The notes: generated by a model not told the origin, from the letters alone. A stretch of 55,916 nt of DNA from an uncultured Faecalibacterium sp. (GCA_934525325.1 CAKSZE010000006.1:1-55916), one strand, 5' to 3'; shown: positions 24,957-33,200, counted from the first letter of the stretch. Numbers and translations: made by a program.

Positions 24957-25925
24957 TCAGTTCTCCTCCCCTTCTGCCGGGGCTTCCTGCTCCGGCGTTT
25001 TTTCGGTCAGCGCAAGGAATACCTCCTCAAGGCTGCGGTTTTCGGCGGCAAGCGCCAGCACAGTGCACCCGGCCTCGGTCAGTGCCCGGGACACGGCAGC
25101 GCGGCGGTCGGCGGCGTCCTCGCTCTCGGCAGTAAAAGTGACCTGACCGTCTGCGGCGCTTTCCAGCTCTACCCGGCAGATGCCTGGCACACTGCGCACT
25201 GCGGCCAGCACGGTGTCGGTCTCACCCTGCGCGGTAGCGCGCAGACGGCTGCCGGGGTTCAAAGTCTCGCCCAGCTCCTCCGGGCTGCCCACAGCCACCA
25301 GACGTCCCTTAGAAAGGATGAGCACCTGCTGGCACACCGCCTGCACCTCGCTGAGGATGTGGCTGGACAGGATGACCGTGTGCGCCTTGCCCAGCTCCCG
25401 GATGAGGTTGCGGATCTCGATGACCTGCGCGGGGTCCAGCCCTACGGTGGGTTCATCCAGAATGATAAGCTGCGGGCTGCCCAGCAGCGCCTGCGCAATG
25501 CCCACCCGCTGACGGTAGCCCTTGGACAGGCTGCGGATGACCCGGGGCAGCACTTCTTCCAGCCCGGTGCGGTGGGCAGCAGCCAGCACCTGCTGCTTGC
25601 GCTGCGCACGCTTGACCCCCTTGAGCTCTGCCACAAAATCCAGATACTCCTGCACGGTCATTTCCGGGTAGAGCGGCGGCTGCTCCGGCAGGTAGCCCAC
25701 ACAGGCTTTGGCCTGCTGTGCCTGCTCTGGCAGACGGAAGCCAGCCACCTTCACCTCACCCTCAGTGGGCGCCAGATAGCCGGTAAGAATATTCATAATG
25801 GTGGATTTCCCCGCGCCGTTGGGGCCCAGCAGGCCGTAAATCTGGCCGTCCGGCACCGTAAACGAGAGATCCTGCACGGCAGGGCGGCTGCCGTAGGATT
25901 TGCTCAGGTGAGAAACTTCGATCAC
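24957..25925 (-). CDS. ABC transporter ATPase (GldA-like)
   Basis: 322 aa. Start is GTG at 25923-25925 with AAAGGAGAG upstream. Walker A GPNGAGKST, signature LSKGYRQRVGIAQALLG, Walker B LIILDEPTVGLDP and the SSHILSEV switch are all present. The C-terminal extension (about 225-322) is that of ABC-2 exporter ATPases. First gene of ATPase-permease-GldG-DUF4340. Confidence 0.92.
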   Translation of the reverse strand: MIEVSHLSKSYGSRPAVQDLSFTVPDGQIYGLLGPNGAGKSTIMNILTGYLAPTEGEVKVAGFRLPEQAQQAKACVGYLPEQPPLYPEMTVQEYLDFVAELKGVKRAQRKQQVLAAAHRTGLEEVLPRVIRSLSKGYRQRVGIAQALLGSPQLIILDEPTVGLDPAQVIEIRNLIRELGKAHTVILSSHILSEVQAVCQQVLILSKGRLVAVGSPEELGETLNPGSRLRATAQGETDTVLAAVRSVPGICRVELESAADGQVTFTAESEDAADRRAAVSRALTEAGCTVLALAAENRSLEEVFLALTEKTPEQEAPAEGEEN

Positions 25926-25999
25926 AGCAAACTCTCCTTTTATTTCAGAAGCTGTTTTGCGGAAAGCGGCATGGATGTAGCGCTTTCCGGTTTGGAACT

Positions 26000-26028
26000 G
26001 CTATATTTTAGAAGGAAAATGTGTTCAA
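26000..26028 (-). promoter_or_regulatory. Promoter of the Gld-like ABC operon
   Basis: Leftward TTGAAC (023-028), 17-bp spacer, TATAGC (000-005). Confidence 0.55.
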
Positions 26029-26078
26029 AATAAGACAATCCTGTGTGGGAAAACGAAATATTTGCCCGCGTAAAACGC

Positions 26079-26108
26079 AAAAATGCCGCCTCCCGAAGGA
26101 AGCGGCAT
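26079..26108 (-). terminator. Terminator of rpmE
   Basis: An 11-bp stem read leftward, ATGCCGCTTCC/GGAGGCGGCAT, with a UUCG tetraloop and four to five U. Confidence 0.85.
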
Positions 26109-26122
26109 GAGATAGCCTATAA

Positions 26123-26323
26123 TTACTTACGGCCGAAACGCTTGTTGAAGCGCTCAACACGTCCGCCGGTGTCAACCAGCTTCTGCTTGCCAGTGTAGAA
26201 AGGATGGCACTTGGAGCAAACTTCGACGTGGATCTCGGGCTTGGTGGAACGAGTGTTGATGACATTACCGCAAGCGCAGGTAATGGTGCAGTCAACGTAG
26301 TTCGGATGGATACCCTGTTTCAT
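26123..26323 (-). CDS. rpmE: 50S ribosomal protein L31 (zinc-binding type)
   Basis: 66 aa from ATG 26321-26323, with GAGGTG 7 bp upstream; a GTG three codons earlier overlaps the Shine-Dalgarno and is rejected. Contains [10 protein letters not shown], the CxC (C16, C18) and a downstream [10 protein letters not shown] pair, so it is the zinc (C+) form, bound on the large-subunit/small-subunit bridge. Own promoter and terminator. Confidence 0.96.
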   Translation of the reverse strand: MKQGIHPNYVDCTITCACGNVINTRSTKPEIHVEVCSKCHPFYTGKQKLVDTGGRVERFNKRFGRK

Positions 26324-26438
26324 TCTTTTCACCTCAATTCTGGTTCTGACGTATTGGGGCCATATTTAATGTATGTGCCCATCACAACCTTCAATATCGG
26401 CTACCCCGTCGAGCGGCCTTGGAAACGATTGCCCTACT

Positions 26439-26466
26439 ATTATAGCACGAATCGGCCAGAATGCAA
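26439..26466 (-). promoter_or_regulatory. Promoter of rpmE
   Basis: Leftward TTGCAT (461-466), 16-bp spacer, TATAAT (439-444). Confidence 0.7.
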
Positions 26467-26484
26467 GAGGGAAATTTAAGTTTT

Positions 26485-26772
26485 TTACAGCTTTTGCAGC
26501 GCCCAGCCCTTTTGTGCTGCCAGTTGCTCCAGCTCCCGGTAAGAAAGCCGCAGCTGCGCGATGTTAAAGCCCGGCAGCTCTGCAAGGCAGCTGCCGTCCT
26601 GTGCCCGGTGCAGCAGCCTGCGCACCGGCAGTTCCTGTTCTCCGTCCAGCGTATCCAGCCCGGTCACATATTCTCCGCACCGGGGCAGCGGCTGCTGCCA
26701 GTCGATGGTTTTGCAGACCCTTGCAAGCGTAAGGTGGTTGCAGGATACCGTCTGCCAGAATTCCAGTTTCAT
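26485..26772 (-). CDS. Hypothetical protein divergent from an XRE regulator
   Basis: 95 aa, ATG 26770-26772 with AGGGGAGAG upstream. The sequence starts MKLEFWQTVSCNHLTLARVC and ends with a helical LSYRELEQLAAQKGWALQKL. No signal peptide or membrane segment. I do not recognise a family. Its promoter (26825-26853) contains operator-like repeats shared with the divergent regulator gene, so it is a likely target of that regulator. Confidence 0.6.
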   Translation of the reverse strand: MKLEFWQTVSCNHLTLARVCKTIDWQQPLPRCGEYVTGLDTLDGEQELPVRRLLHRAQDGSCLAELPGFNIAQLRLSYRELEQLAAQKGWALQKL

Positions 26773-26824
26773 GATGCTCTCCCCTTTTGCACCGGAGATT
26801 CACAGCTGCGTCCGGCGCGACACT

Positions 26825-26853
26825 ATAATATAACATTTTGTTTTATATGTCAA
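26825..26853 (-). promoter_or_regulatory. Promoter of the hypothetical gene divergent from XRE
   Basis: Leftward TTGACA (848-853), 17-bp spacer, TATTAT (825-830): near consensus. Confidence 0.75.
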
Positions 26854-26869
26854 TATAACATTTCGTTAT
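26830..26869. promoter_or_regulatory. Twin operator-like repeats ATAACATTTYGTT between divergent promoters
   Basis: Copy 1 ATAACATTTTGTTTTAT (830-846) fills the spacer of the leftward promoter. Copy 2 ATAACATTTCGTTAT (855-869) is an inverted repeat (ATAAC/GTTAT) just upstream of its -35 and immediately before a TATACT (873-878) that could serve the rightward regulator gene. Confidence 0.6.
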
Positions 26870-26909
26870 GCCTATACTTTACCTTAAAAAAGCCTTTGAG
26901 GTAAACACC

Positions 26910-27134
26910 ATGTATCAACGTATCCGGGATCTGCGGGAGGATCGTGATCTGCTGCAAAAAGATGTTGCGGCGTATCTGAAATGCACACAGGTCTGCTACT
27001 CCAATTACGAGACCGGCAAGCGGGATATCCCCACCGAGGTGCTGATCCAGCTTGCCTGCCTCTACCATACCAGTACCGACTATATCCTTGGCCTGACGGA
27101 CAACAGTGCACCGCCCGTTCCCCGCAAAGCGTAA
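26910..27134 (+). CDS. XRE (Cro/CI-type) transcriptional regulator
   Basis: 74 aa from ATG 26910, with GAGGTAAACACC upstream; 14 further in-frame codons upstream overlap the operator region and are less likely coding. Almost the whole protein is an HTH_3 domain: RIRDLREDRDLLQKDVA, CTQVCYSNYETGKRDIPTEV and LIQLACLYHTSTDYILGL. It should bind the flanking repeats and control the divergent gene and itself. No C-terminal sensor domain. Confidence 0.9.
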   Translation: MYQRIRDLREDRDLLQKDVAAYLKCTQVCYSNYETGKRDIPTEVLIQLACLYHTSTDYILGLTDNSAPPVPRKA

Positions 27135-27139
27135 AAGAA

Positions 27140-27181
27140 AAAGCCCAGAATCATTCGAATCAACGAATAATTCTGGGCTTT
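27140..27181. terminator. Bidirectional terminator between XRE gene and tRNA-Leu
   Basis: AAAGCCCAGAAT pairs with ATTCTGGGCTTT around an inner ATTCG/CGAAT stem. It serves the XRE gene rightward and tRNA-Leu leftward. Confidence 0.82.
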
Positions 27182-27185
27182 CACA

Positions 27186-27269
27186 TGCCGCCGACGGGGG
27201 TCGAACCCGTACTCTGTCTCCAGAAAGGGATTTTAAGTCCCTCGTGTCTGCCAATTTCACCACAGCGGC
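27186..27269 (-). tRNA. tRNA-Leu (anticodon TAA)
   Basis: 84 nt with acceptor GCCGCTG/CGGCGGC, a long class II variable arm, anticodon loop CTTAAAA and T-arm ACGGGTTCGACCCCCGT. No CCA is encoded (the next bases are TGT). Confidence 0.95.
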
Positions 27270-27409
27270 GCAAACCCGGCTTACAAAGCCCTGCTACCCT
27301 CTGGCTTGAGAGGGAACCGGGAATAACAGGTGTGAGGAAAAATTATTACAACCACACTGCTATACGCAATCTGGCGGTAGTATCATTCTTATCAAAATCA
27401 GCGGTTTTT

Positions 27410-27438
27410 ATGATACAATAGTTTCCCTGCTTTGTCAA
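27410..27438 (-). promoter_or_regulatory. Promoter of tRNA-Leu
   Basis: Leftward TTGACA (433-438), 17-bp spacer, TATCAT (410-415); about 130 nt of 5' leader before the tRNA. Confidence 0.65.
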
Positions 27439-27462
27439 GAAAAACCGCTTATTTGGTGCTGC

Positions 27463-28980
27463 TTACACCTTGCCGCCATGCAGCTCGGCGTACATCCGGG
27501 AGCGGCACTCGGCCACTGCGGGGGTCATGTTGACGTAGTGCTTGTGGGGGCACTCCAGACGCAGCTCGCTCTCCCAAGTCTCCTCGGTGAGCTGCTTTGC
27601 AATATAGGCCTTCTTCTCCGCAATAGAGGGCAGTTCAATGGCCAGCTTACCGCCCAGAATATGCGGCACCAGCAGCGGACGCACAGCGGTGGGGGTAAAG
27701 GTGATGGTGCGCTCGATGGCGTCCGAGTCCAGATTGACCATGGTGACCGGCTTACCGGCCTCGATGACCTCGCCGTCCATGGCAATCAGGTCGCACTGCG
27801 CCTGACCGTTTTCGTCGTACAGACGCCACGGCATCTTTTTGCCCGGGATGATGGCCTTGCTGGCGGAGTCCGAGCACTTCATCTTGGGGGTGTAGCTGCC
27901 ATCCGGCTTTTTCACCGCCACCAGCTTGTACACGCCGCCGAACACGGGGTCGGAGGCGGAGGTGATGAGGTTCTCGCCCACGCCGTAGGAGTCGAAGTGT
28001 GCGTGCTCGTACAGCTCCATATTGGCGATCTTCTTCTCGTCCAGACCGTTGGAAGCCACCAGCTTGATATAGGGTTTGCCGGCAGCATCCAGTGCCTTGC
28101 GCAGCCGCTTGGAACCGCGGGCAAGGTCGCCGGAGTCGATGCGGGCGCTCTTGACACGCCGGTTGGGGTCGTTGGGATATTTTTCAATGAGATAATCGTC
28201 CAGCTTGATCAGGTTGGGCAGGCCGCTCTCCATAATATTATAGGTATCCAGCAGCAGGCTGACCGAATCCGGGTAGGTATCGGCAAAGGCCTTGAAGGCA
28301 TCGAACTCTGTGGGGAAAAACTCGATAAAGCTGTGTGCCACGGTGCCCACAGCCTTGACCTCTGCGCCGAATTTCATCTCGGCCAGACAGTTGGCCGTAC
28401 CGATGCAGCCGCCCAGCACTGCGGCGTAAGCGCCATCGTTGCCGGCGCTCTCGCCCTGTGCGCGGCGGGTGCCGAACTCCATGACGTTGCGGGGGGTGTG
28501 GGTGTTCAGACCGGTGACGCGGGTGGCCTTGGTGGCGATCAGGCTATGGAAGTTCATGGTCTGCAGCAGGTAGGTCTCGATCAGGATCGCGCCCACCAGA
28601 TCGCACTCGATGCGCACCATCTGCACATGGGGGTAGCAGACCGTGCCCTCGGGCAGGGCGTACATATCGCCCTGCCACTTGTAGGTGCGCAGATACTCGC
28701 AGAACTCCTCGCTCATGCCCTTGGTGCGCAGCCAGTGGATATCCTGCTCGTTGAAGTGATAGTTCAGCAAAAAGCGGGTCAGCTTGCGCTGGCCTGCGCT
28801 GATGGAATAGCCCTGATTATCCGGGTTTTTGCGGAAGAACATATCAAACACCAGCGTGGTATCCTTAAAGCCATGCAGGAACAGGCAGTTTGCCATAGTG
28901 AATTCGTAAAAATCCACCACCATCGCGGGGTTATCGTAGTCCTCATCGGGGATATAAGGCTCAACCTTGATCTCGTTCAT
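27463..28980 (-). CDS. pncB: Nicotinate phosphoribosyltransferase
   Basis: 505 aa. Converts nicotinate and PRPP (with ATP) to nicotinate mononucleotide in NAD salvage. Family text: MVVDFYEFTMANCLFLHGF at the N-terminus, MEFGTRRAQG (phosphoribosyl/His region), SARIDSGDLARGSKRLRKAL, and SNGLDEKK. ATG with AGAGAGG upstream. Single-gene unit with its own promoter, overlapped by a perfect palindrome. Confidence 0.95.
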   Translation of the reverse strand: MNEIKVEPYIPDEDYDNPAMVVDFYEFTMANCLFLHGFKDTTLVFDMFFRKNPDNQGYSISAGQRKLTRFLLNYHFNEQDIHWLRTKGMSEEFCEYLRTYKWQGDMYALPEGTVCYPHVQMVRIECDLVGAILIETYLLQTMNFHSLIATKATRVTGLNTHTPRNVMEFGTRRAQGESAGNDGAYAAVLGGCIGTANCLAEMKFGAEVKAVGTVAHSFIEFFPTEFDAFKAFADTYPDSVSLLLDTYNIMESGLPNLIKLDDYLIEKYPNDPNRRVKSARIDSGDLARGSKRLRKALDAAGKPYIKLVASNGLDEKKIANMELYEHAHFDSYGVGENLITSASDPVFGGVYKLVAVKKPDGSYTPKMKCSDSASKAIIPGKKMPWRLYDENGQAQCDLIAMDGEVIEAGKPVTMVNLDSDAIERTITFTPTAVRPLLVPHILGGKLAIELPSIAEKKAYIAKQLTEETWESELRLECPHKHYVNMTPAVAECRSRMYAELHGGKV

Positions 28981-29084
28981 GAATGTTTTCCTCTCTATCT
29001 GTACCCGGCGTCAGCTCTTCCCTACTGTGCGCCGCCTGCCGCTTGCCCGGCAGGAGGATCCTCCGCCCTGTCATGACAGAGCGT

Positions 29085-29100
29085 TGCTATCATGATAGCA
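29085..29100. promoter_or_regulatory. Palindromic operator in the pncB promoter
   Basis: TGCTATCATGATAGCA is a perfect 16-bp palindrome covering the -10 box. A second palindrome, CTGTCATGACAG (29068-29079), lies just downstream with the same TCATGA core. Confidence 0.65.
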
Positions 29101-29120
29101 CGATTTCCCTGCCGGTGCAA
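29092..29120 (-). promoter_or_regulatory. Promoter of pncB
   Basis: Leftward TTGCAC (115-120), 17-bp spacer, TATCAT (092-097). Confidence 0.65.
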
Positions 29121-29216
29121 GTATTTTCGCGTAAAAAGGGGTGCTGCACACACAGGCTGCGGCATCCGGTGTCAGAAACGTCTGCGGACATTTCTCGCTT
29201 TTCTTAGAATACAGAA

Positions 29217-29251
29217 AGAGACCGCTGCACAAACGCTGTGCAGCGGTCTCT
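29217..29251 (-). terminator. Terminator-like hairpin after guaB
   Basis: A 15-bp stem AGAGACCGCTGCACA/TGTGCAGCGGTCTCT; the leftward U-tract is short (TTTC). A smaller hairpin with a TGCG loop lies at about 29175-29193. Nothing else is seen between 28981 and 29284 except the pncB control region. Confidence 0.6.
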
Positions 29252-29284
29252 GCGTTTATAACAATCGCTTGCTTCCAAACAGGA

Positions 29285-30799
29285 TTAGCCGTTCATGATG
29301 CTGGGGGTGGCGTTTTTCAGCACAACGTCGTGGCTGCCGCCCTCCACGATGGAGGTGGAGGAAACAACGGTCAGCTTGGCCTTCTGCTGCAGCTCAGGAA
29401 TGGACAGTGCACCGCAGTTGCACATGGTGCTCTTGACCTTGTACAGAGTGGTCTGCACGCCATCAGCCAGAGGGCCGGCATAGGGCACGTAGCTGTCCAC
29501 GCCTTCCTCAAAGCTCAGCTTGGTGGAGCCGCCCAGATCGTAGCGCTGCCAGTTGCGGGCACGGTTGGAGCCTTCGCCCCAGTACTCCTTCATATACTGG
29601 CCGTTGATGCGCACCTTGTTCGTGGGGCTCTCGTCAAAGCGGGCAAAGTAACGACCCAGCATCACAAAGTCTGCGCCCATAGCCAGTGCGAGGGTGATGT
29701 GGTAGTCGTGGACAATGCCGCCGTCGGAGCAGATGGGCACATAGATGCCGGTCTCCTTGTAGTACTCGTCACGTGCCTTGGCGACCTCGATGACAGCGGT
29801 AGCCTGACCGCGGCCGATGCCCTTGGTCTCGCGGGTGATGCAGATGGAACCGCCGCCGATGCCGATCTTCACGAAGTCTGCACCAGCCTCAGCGAGGAAG
29901 CGGAAGCCCTCGGCGTCCACCACGTTGCCGGCACCCACCTTGACGGTGTCGCCGTAGTGCTCGCGGATCCAGCCGATGGTGCGGCTCTGCCACTCGGAGT
30001 AGCCCTCAGAGGAGTCGATGCACAGCACATCCACACCGGCCTCTACCAGTGCAGGCACGCGCTGGGCGTAGTCGCGGGTATTGATACCGGCACCTACAAC
30101 GTAGCTCTTGTTCTTGTCCAGCAGCTCGTTGACGTTTGCCTTGTGGGAATCGTAGTCCTTGCGGAACACCATATACACCAGATTGCCCTCGGCGTCCACC
30201 AGCGGCAGGGTGTTGATCTTGTTGTCCCAGATGATATTGTTGCAGTCGTGCAGGGAGGTGTTGGACGGAGCGGTGACCAGCTTTTCAATGGGGGTCATAA
30301 AGGTGGTGACGCAGGCATCGTCCGGGGTGTGGTTGACGCGGTAATCGCGGGAGGCCACAATGCCCAGCAGCTTGCCATTGGGGGTGCCATCGGCAGTGAT
30401 GGCGATGGTGGAGTGACCGGTGCGTGCCTTCAGTTCCAGCACGTCATGCAGGGTAGCAGTGGGAGCCAGGTTGGAATCGGACACCACATAACCGGCCTTG
30501 AAGCTCTTGACGCGGCGCACCATGGCGGCCTCGTTCTCGATGCTCTGAGAGCCATAGATAAAGGACACGCCGCCCTGACGAGCCAGTGCAATGGCCAGCT
30601 TATCGCCGGAGACCGACTGCATGATGGCGCTGATCATGGGGATATTCATCTGCAGCGGGCACTCCTCCTGTCCCTTGCGGTACTTGACCAGCGGGGTCTT
30701 CAGGCTGACCGCCGTGGGCACATTCTCCGCAGAGGAATAGCCGGGGACCAGCAGGTACTCGCCAAAGGTGCGGGAGGGTTCTTCGTAGAAATAAGCCAT
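29285..30799 (-). CDS. guaB: IMP dehydrogenase (protist-like, about 503-residue type)
   Basis: 504 aa from ATG 30797-30799, with AAGGAG upstream. Oxidises IMP to XMP with NAD+, the committed step to GMP. The active-site loop is [19 protein letters not shown] (catalytic Cys). A CBS pair lies within about 95-225, followed by [21 protein letters not shown] and [14 protein letters not shown]. The whole text, including the [17 protein letters not shown] and SYVPYAG motifs, resembles the Tritrichomonas foetus enzyme more than typical Bacillus GuaB (about 488 aa). Confidence 0.93.
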   Translation of the reverse strand: MAYFYEEPSRTFGEYLLVPGYSSAENVPTAVSLKTPLVKYRKGQEECPLQMNIPMISAIMQSVSGDKLAIALARQGGVSFIYGSQSIENEAAMVRRVKSFKAGYVVSDSNLAPTATLHDVLELKARTGHSTIAITADGTPNGKLLGIVASRDYRVNHTPDDACVTTFMTPIEKLVTAPSNTSLHDCNNIIWDNKINTLPLVDAEGNLVYMVFRKDYDSHKANVNELLDKNKSYVVGAGINTRDYAQRVPALVEAGVDVLCIDSSEGYSEWQSRTIGWIREHYGDTVKVGAGNVVDAEGFRFLAEAGADFVKIGIGGGSICITRETKGIGRGQATAVIEVAKARDEYYKETGIYVPICSDGGIVHDYHITLALAMGADFVMLGRYFARFDESPTNKVRINGQYMKEYWGEGSNRARNWQRYDLGGSTKLSFEEGVDSYVPYAGPLADGVQTTLYKVKSTMCNCGALSIPELQQKAKLTVVSSTSIVEGGSHDVVLKNATPSIMNG

Positions 30800-31045
30800 A
30801 ATCAAACTCCTTTTCTCTTAACGCATCCGATATAAATCAGCATCAAAATCATTCACGTTTGCTGCCTATAAATTGATTGTATATACTTTACCACAAAGCC
30901 CGCCAGAATACAAACCCCTGCCGCGCCAAACTTTATAATTGTCCTTTGCGGAAAAACAGACAAATTGCCAAGCGTTTTTAGGCATTGGTCATACTTTGAT
31001 TTTTGAAGTATCACTTTTGCGGGCAAAACAGAGCTTGCAGAACGC

Positions 31046-31225
31046 AAAAAAGCTCGTCCGAATCACCGGACGAGCCCTTTTGCACACGAAGCGGGACACT
31101 GCCTGTGCGGCGCATGGATCATAGCTGTGAAGGAGAACAGCCGGAGGAGGAGGATCCGCGCCCAGTATCCCAAAAACAAGAAGAAAAAGATTTCACACAC
31201 AGCCTTAGGGCTTTGCCCTTGCTGT
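31046..31225 (-). ncRNA. Candidate structured RNA, about 180 nt
   Basis: No convincing coding frame. Leftward promoter at 31232-31260 and a perfect terminator (GCTCGTCCG 052-060, CGGACGAGC 067-075, then six U). The body folds into one long interrupted hairpin: 163-171 with 093-101 (9 bp), 158-162 with 109-113, 153-157 with 116-120, and an apical GCTGT/ACAGC (124-128/137-141). Size and rod shape with bulges recall 6S RNA, but I cannot prove identity. It is not SRP RNA (no GGAA-loop motif) or RNase P. Confidence 0.5.
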
Positions 31226-31231
31226 AACCAT

Positions 31232-31260
31232 ATTGTAACTCTTTTGAAACCATTTTGCAA
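31232..31260 (-). promoter_or_regulatory. Promoter of the candidate ncRNA
   Basis: Leftward TTGCAA (255-260), 17-bp spacer, TACAAT (232-237). Confidence 0.55.
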
Positions 31261-31357
31261 TAGGGTTTTGTCATTTTTTTGTAATTTATTTTGTTAACTT
31301 TTTATGTCCTGCCCCGCCGGGCTGCTGCAAACATTATTTCCCTTTTTGTACCCGGTA

Positions 31358-31366
31358 TGGTATACT
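31358..31366 (+). promoter_or_regulatory. Possible extended -10 promoter of aspartate dehydrogenase
   Basis: TGGTATACT (TG-N-TATACT) about 50 bp before the ATG; no clear -35. Confidence 0.4.
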
Positions 31367-31416
31367 GGCTTTGAATATGCTGCCACAGGCAGAAAAAAGG
31401 AGTTTAGGATACGGAT

Positions 31417-32217
31417 ATGAAAACAAAATTGGGTATTGTGGGCTGCGGCTTTCTGGGCAACATCGTGGCTGACGCGTGGAAGAAAGGTCTGCTGCCGGAC
31501 TACGAACTGGTGGGCGTGACCAGCCGCACCCGCGCCTCGGCTGAAAAGACCGCCGCCAATGTCGGCTGCGCCGTCTGCGAGGATGTGGACTCGCTGCTGG
31601 CGCTTGAGCCGGAGTACATCGTGGAGGCCGCTTCGGTGGAGTCGGTGCGCGCTATGGCCATCCCGGTGCTGAAACGGGGCGTGAATCTGGTCATTCTGTC
31701 CATCGGTGCCTTTGCGGATCTGGATTTCTACGCACAGGTCAAGGCAGCTGCCGTGGAGGGCGGCGCCAAGGTGCACCTGACCAGCGGTGCCATCGGCGGC
31801 TTTGATGTGCTGCAGACCGTCACCCTGATGGCACAGGCACAGGGCTTGCCGGAGACCGCCGGCATCGAGACCCACACCGGCGCAAAGGGCTTCCGCAACA
31901 CCCCGGTGTGGGCAGAGCATCTGCTGACCGACACCGAAAAGACCACCGTGTTCACCGGCAACGCCAAGCAGGCCATTGCCACGTTCCCCCGCCGGGTGAA
32001 CGTGGCTGTGGCTACCTCGCTGGCTACTACCGGTCCCGAGATCACCGGTGTGACCATGCACTCCGTACCCGGCTGGGTGGGCGACGATCACTGCATCACC
32101 GCCGAGATCGAGGGCGTGAAGGCTGTGGTGGATATCTGCTCCTCCACCAGCGCCATTGCGGGCTGGAGCGCCGTCTCCCTGCTGCGCAATCTGTCTTCGC
32201 CCGTCTGCTTCTACTAA
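31417..32217 (+). CDS. nadX: Aspartate dehydrogenase
   Basis: 266 aa. NAD(P)-dependent oxidation of L-aspartate to iminoaspartate, a possible entry to NAD synthesis or a route of aspartate breakdown. The N-terminal Rossmann domain starts LGIVGCGFLGNIVADAW; the C-terminal DUF108/PF01958 domain shows SGAIGGFDVLQTVTLMA, KGFRNTP and FPRRVNVAVATSLAT. It is followed 18 bp later by a 2-hydroxyacid dehydrogenase. Homoserine dehydrogenase is excluded by the C-terminal domain. Confidence 0.82.
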   Translation: MKTKLGIVGCGFLGNIVADAWKKGLLPDYELVGVTSRTRASAEKTAANVGCAVCEDVDSLLALEPEYIVEAASVESVRAMAIPVLKRGVNLVILSIGAFADLDFYAQVKAAAVEGGAKVHLTSGAIGGFDVLQTVTLMAQAQGLPETAGIETHTGAKGFRNTPVWAEHLLTDTEKTTVFTGNAKQAIATFPRRVNVAVATSLATTGPEITGVTMHSVPGWVGDDHCITAEIEGVKAVVDICSSTSAIAGWSAVSLLRNLSSPVCFY

Positions 32218-32235
32218 TATAAGGAGGAGTCCGTC

Positions 32236-33132
32236 ATGTTTGAAAAGCTTGTTGCCATTGAGCCTGTCAGCCTGATTCCCTCTGCCGAGGAGGAGCTGCA
32301 CCGCTACGCCAAAGAGGTAGTGCTGTACCGGGACGTGCCCGGCAGCAACGACGAGATAGTGCGCCGCATCGGGGACGCCGATGCTGTACTGCTGAGCTAC
32401 ACCTCCCGCATGGGCAAGGAGGTCATTGCGCAGTGCCCCAACATCCGCTATATCGGGATGTGCTGCAGCCTGTACTCTGAGGAGAGCGCCAACGTGGATA
32501 TCGCCTACGCACGCACCCGGGGCATCAAGGTGCTGGGCATCCGGGATTACGGCGACCGCGGCGTTGTGGAGTACGTTCTGCACGAACTGACCGGCCTGCT
32601 GCACGGCTTTGGGATGCCCATGCTGCGGGACGAGCCGGTGGAGATCACCGGCCTGAAGGTGGGCATCGTGGGGCTGGGCGTTTCCGGCCGGATGATCGCC
32701 GATGCGCTGCAATTTATGGGCGCAGAGATCAGCTACTTTGCCCGCAGCGCAAAGCCGGACGCCGAAGCTGCCGGTATGACCTTTAAGCCCCTGCCCCAGC
32801 TGCTGGCAGACAGCGAGGTGGTGTTTACCTGCCTGAACAAGAACGTACTGCTGCTGGGCGAAAATGAGTTTGCCCAGCTGGGTGCAGGCAAGGTGCTGTT
32901 CAACACCTCCATCGGCCCCGGCTTTGACTCCGCTGCACTGGAAAAGTGGCTCGATCTGCCCGGCACCCATTTCTTCTGCGACACCCGCGCTGCCGCAGGC
33001 CCCGTGGCTGAGGACTTCTTTGCCCGGGAAAACGTGCGCTGTGCCAACGTGTCCGCCGGCCGCACCAAGCAGGCCTTTGTACTGCTGAGCAAAAAGGTGC
33101 TGGACAACCTCCGCACCGCACTGGGCAAGTAA
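32236..33132 (+). CDS. D-isomer-specific 2-hydroxyacid dehydrogenase family protein
   Basis: 298 aa. NAD-binding domain with VGIVGLGVSGRMIADAL; the catalytic/substrate-binding segments are split at the N- and C-terminus as in the family. Differences from canonical members include a C-terminal CDTRAAAGPVAEDFF where the His-Glu pair is usually read. The substrate cannot be named. ATG with AAGGAGGAG. Cotranscribed with the aspartate dehydrogenase, perhaps acting on a related keto acid; inference. Confidence 0.8.
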   Translation: MFEKLVAIEPVSLIPSAEEELHRYAKEVVLYRDVPGSNDEIVRRIGDADAVLLSYTSRMGKEVIAQCPNIRYIGMCCSLYSEESANVDIAYARTRGIKVLGIRDYGDRGVVEYVLHELTGLLHGFGMPMLRDEPVEITGLKVGIVGLGVSGRMIADALQFMGAEISYFARSAKPDAEAAGMTFKPLPQLLADSEVVFTCLNKNVLLLGENEFAQLGAGKVLFNTSIGPGFDSAALEKWLDLPGTHFFCDTRAAAGPVAEDFFARENVRCANVSAGRTKQAFVLLSKKVLDNLRTALGK

Positions 33133-33160
33133 GCGGTACATTTTGCGCAGCCTGTTTTTC

Positions 33161-33189
33161 TTGCATCTTTTCCCCGATTGTGGTATGCT
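33161..33189 (+). promoter_or_regulatory. Promoter of the thiD-tenA operon
   Basis: TTGCAT (161-166), 17-bp spacer, TATGCT (184-189); transcription would begin just before the riboswitch. Confidence 0.65.
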
Positions 33190-33200
33190 TTCTAGTATAA

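Noticed and set aside
26868..26909. Longer start for the XRE regulator
   Set aside because: The extra 14 codons overlap the operator and promoter region; the ATG at 26910 has its own Shine-Dalgarno.
31046..31225. Calling the RNA 6S (ssrS) outright
   Set aside because: Shape and size fit, but no diagnostic sequence could be confirmed by eye, so it is left as a candidate ncRNA.
31063..31260. Short frames on both strands in the guaB-aspartate dehydrogenase gap (for example a 65-codon frame, or a Lys/Arg-rich + frame)
   Set aside because: They run into the terminator hairpin or lack a start with Shine-Dalgarno; the region reads better as a structured RNA.
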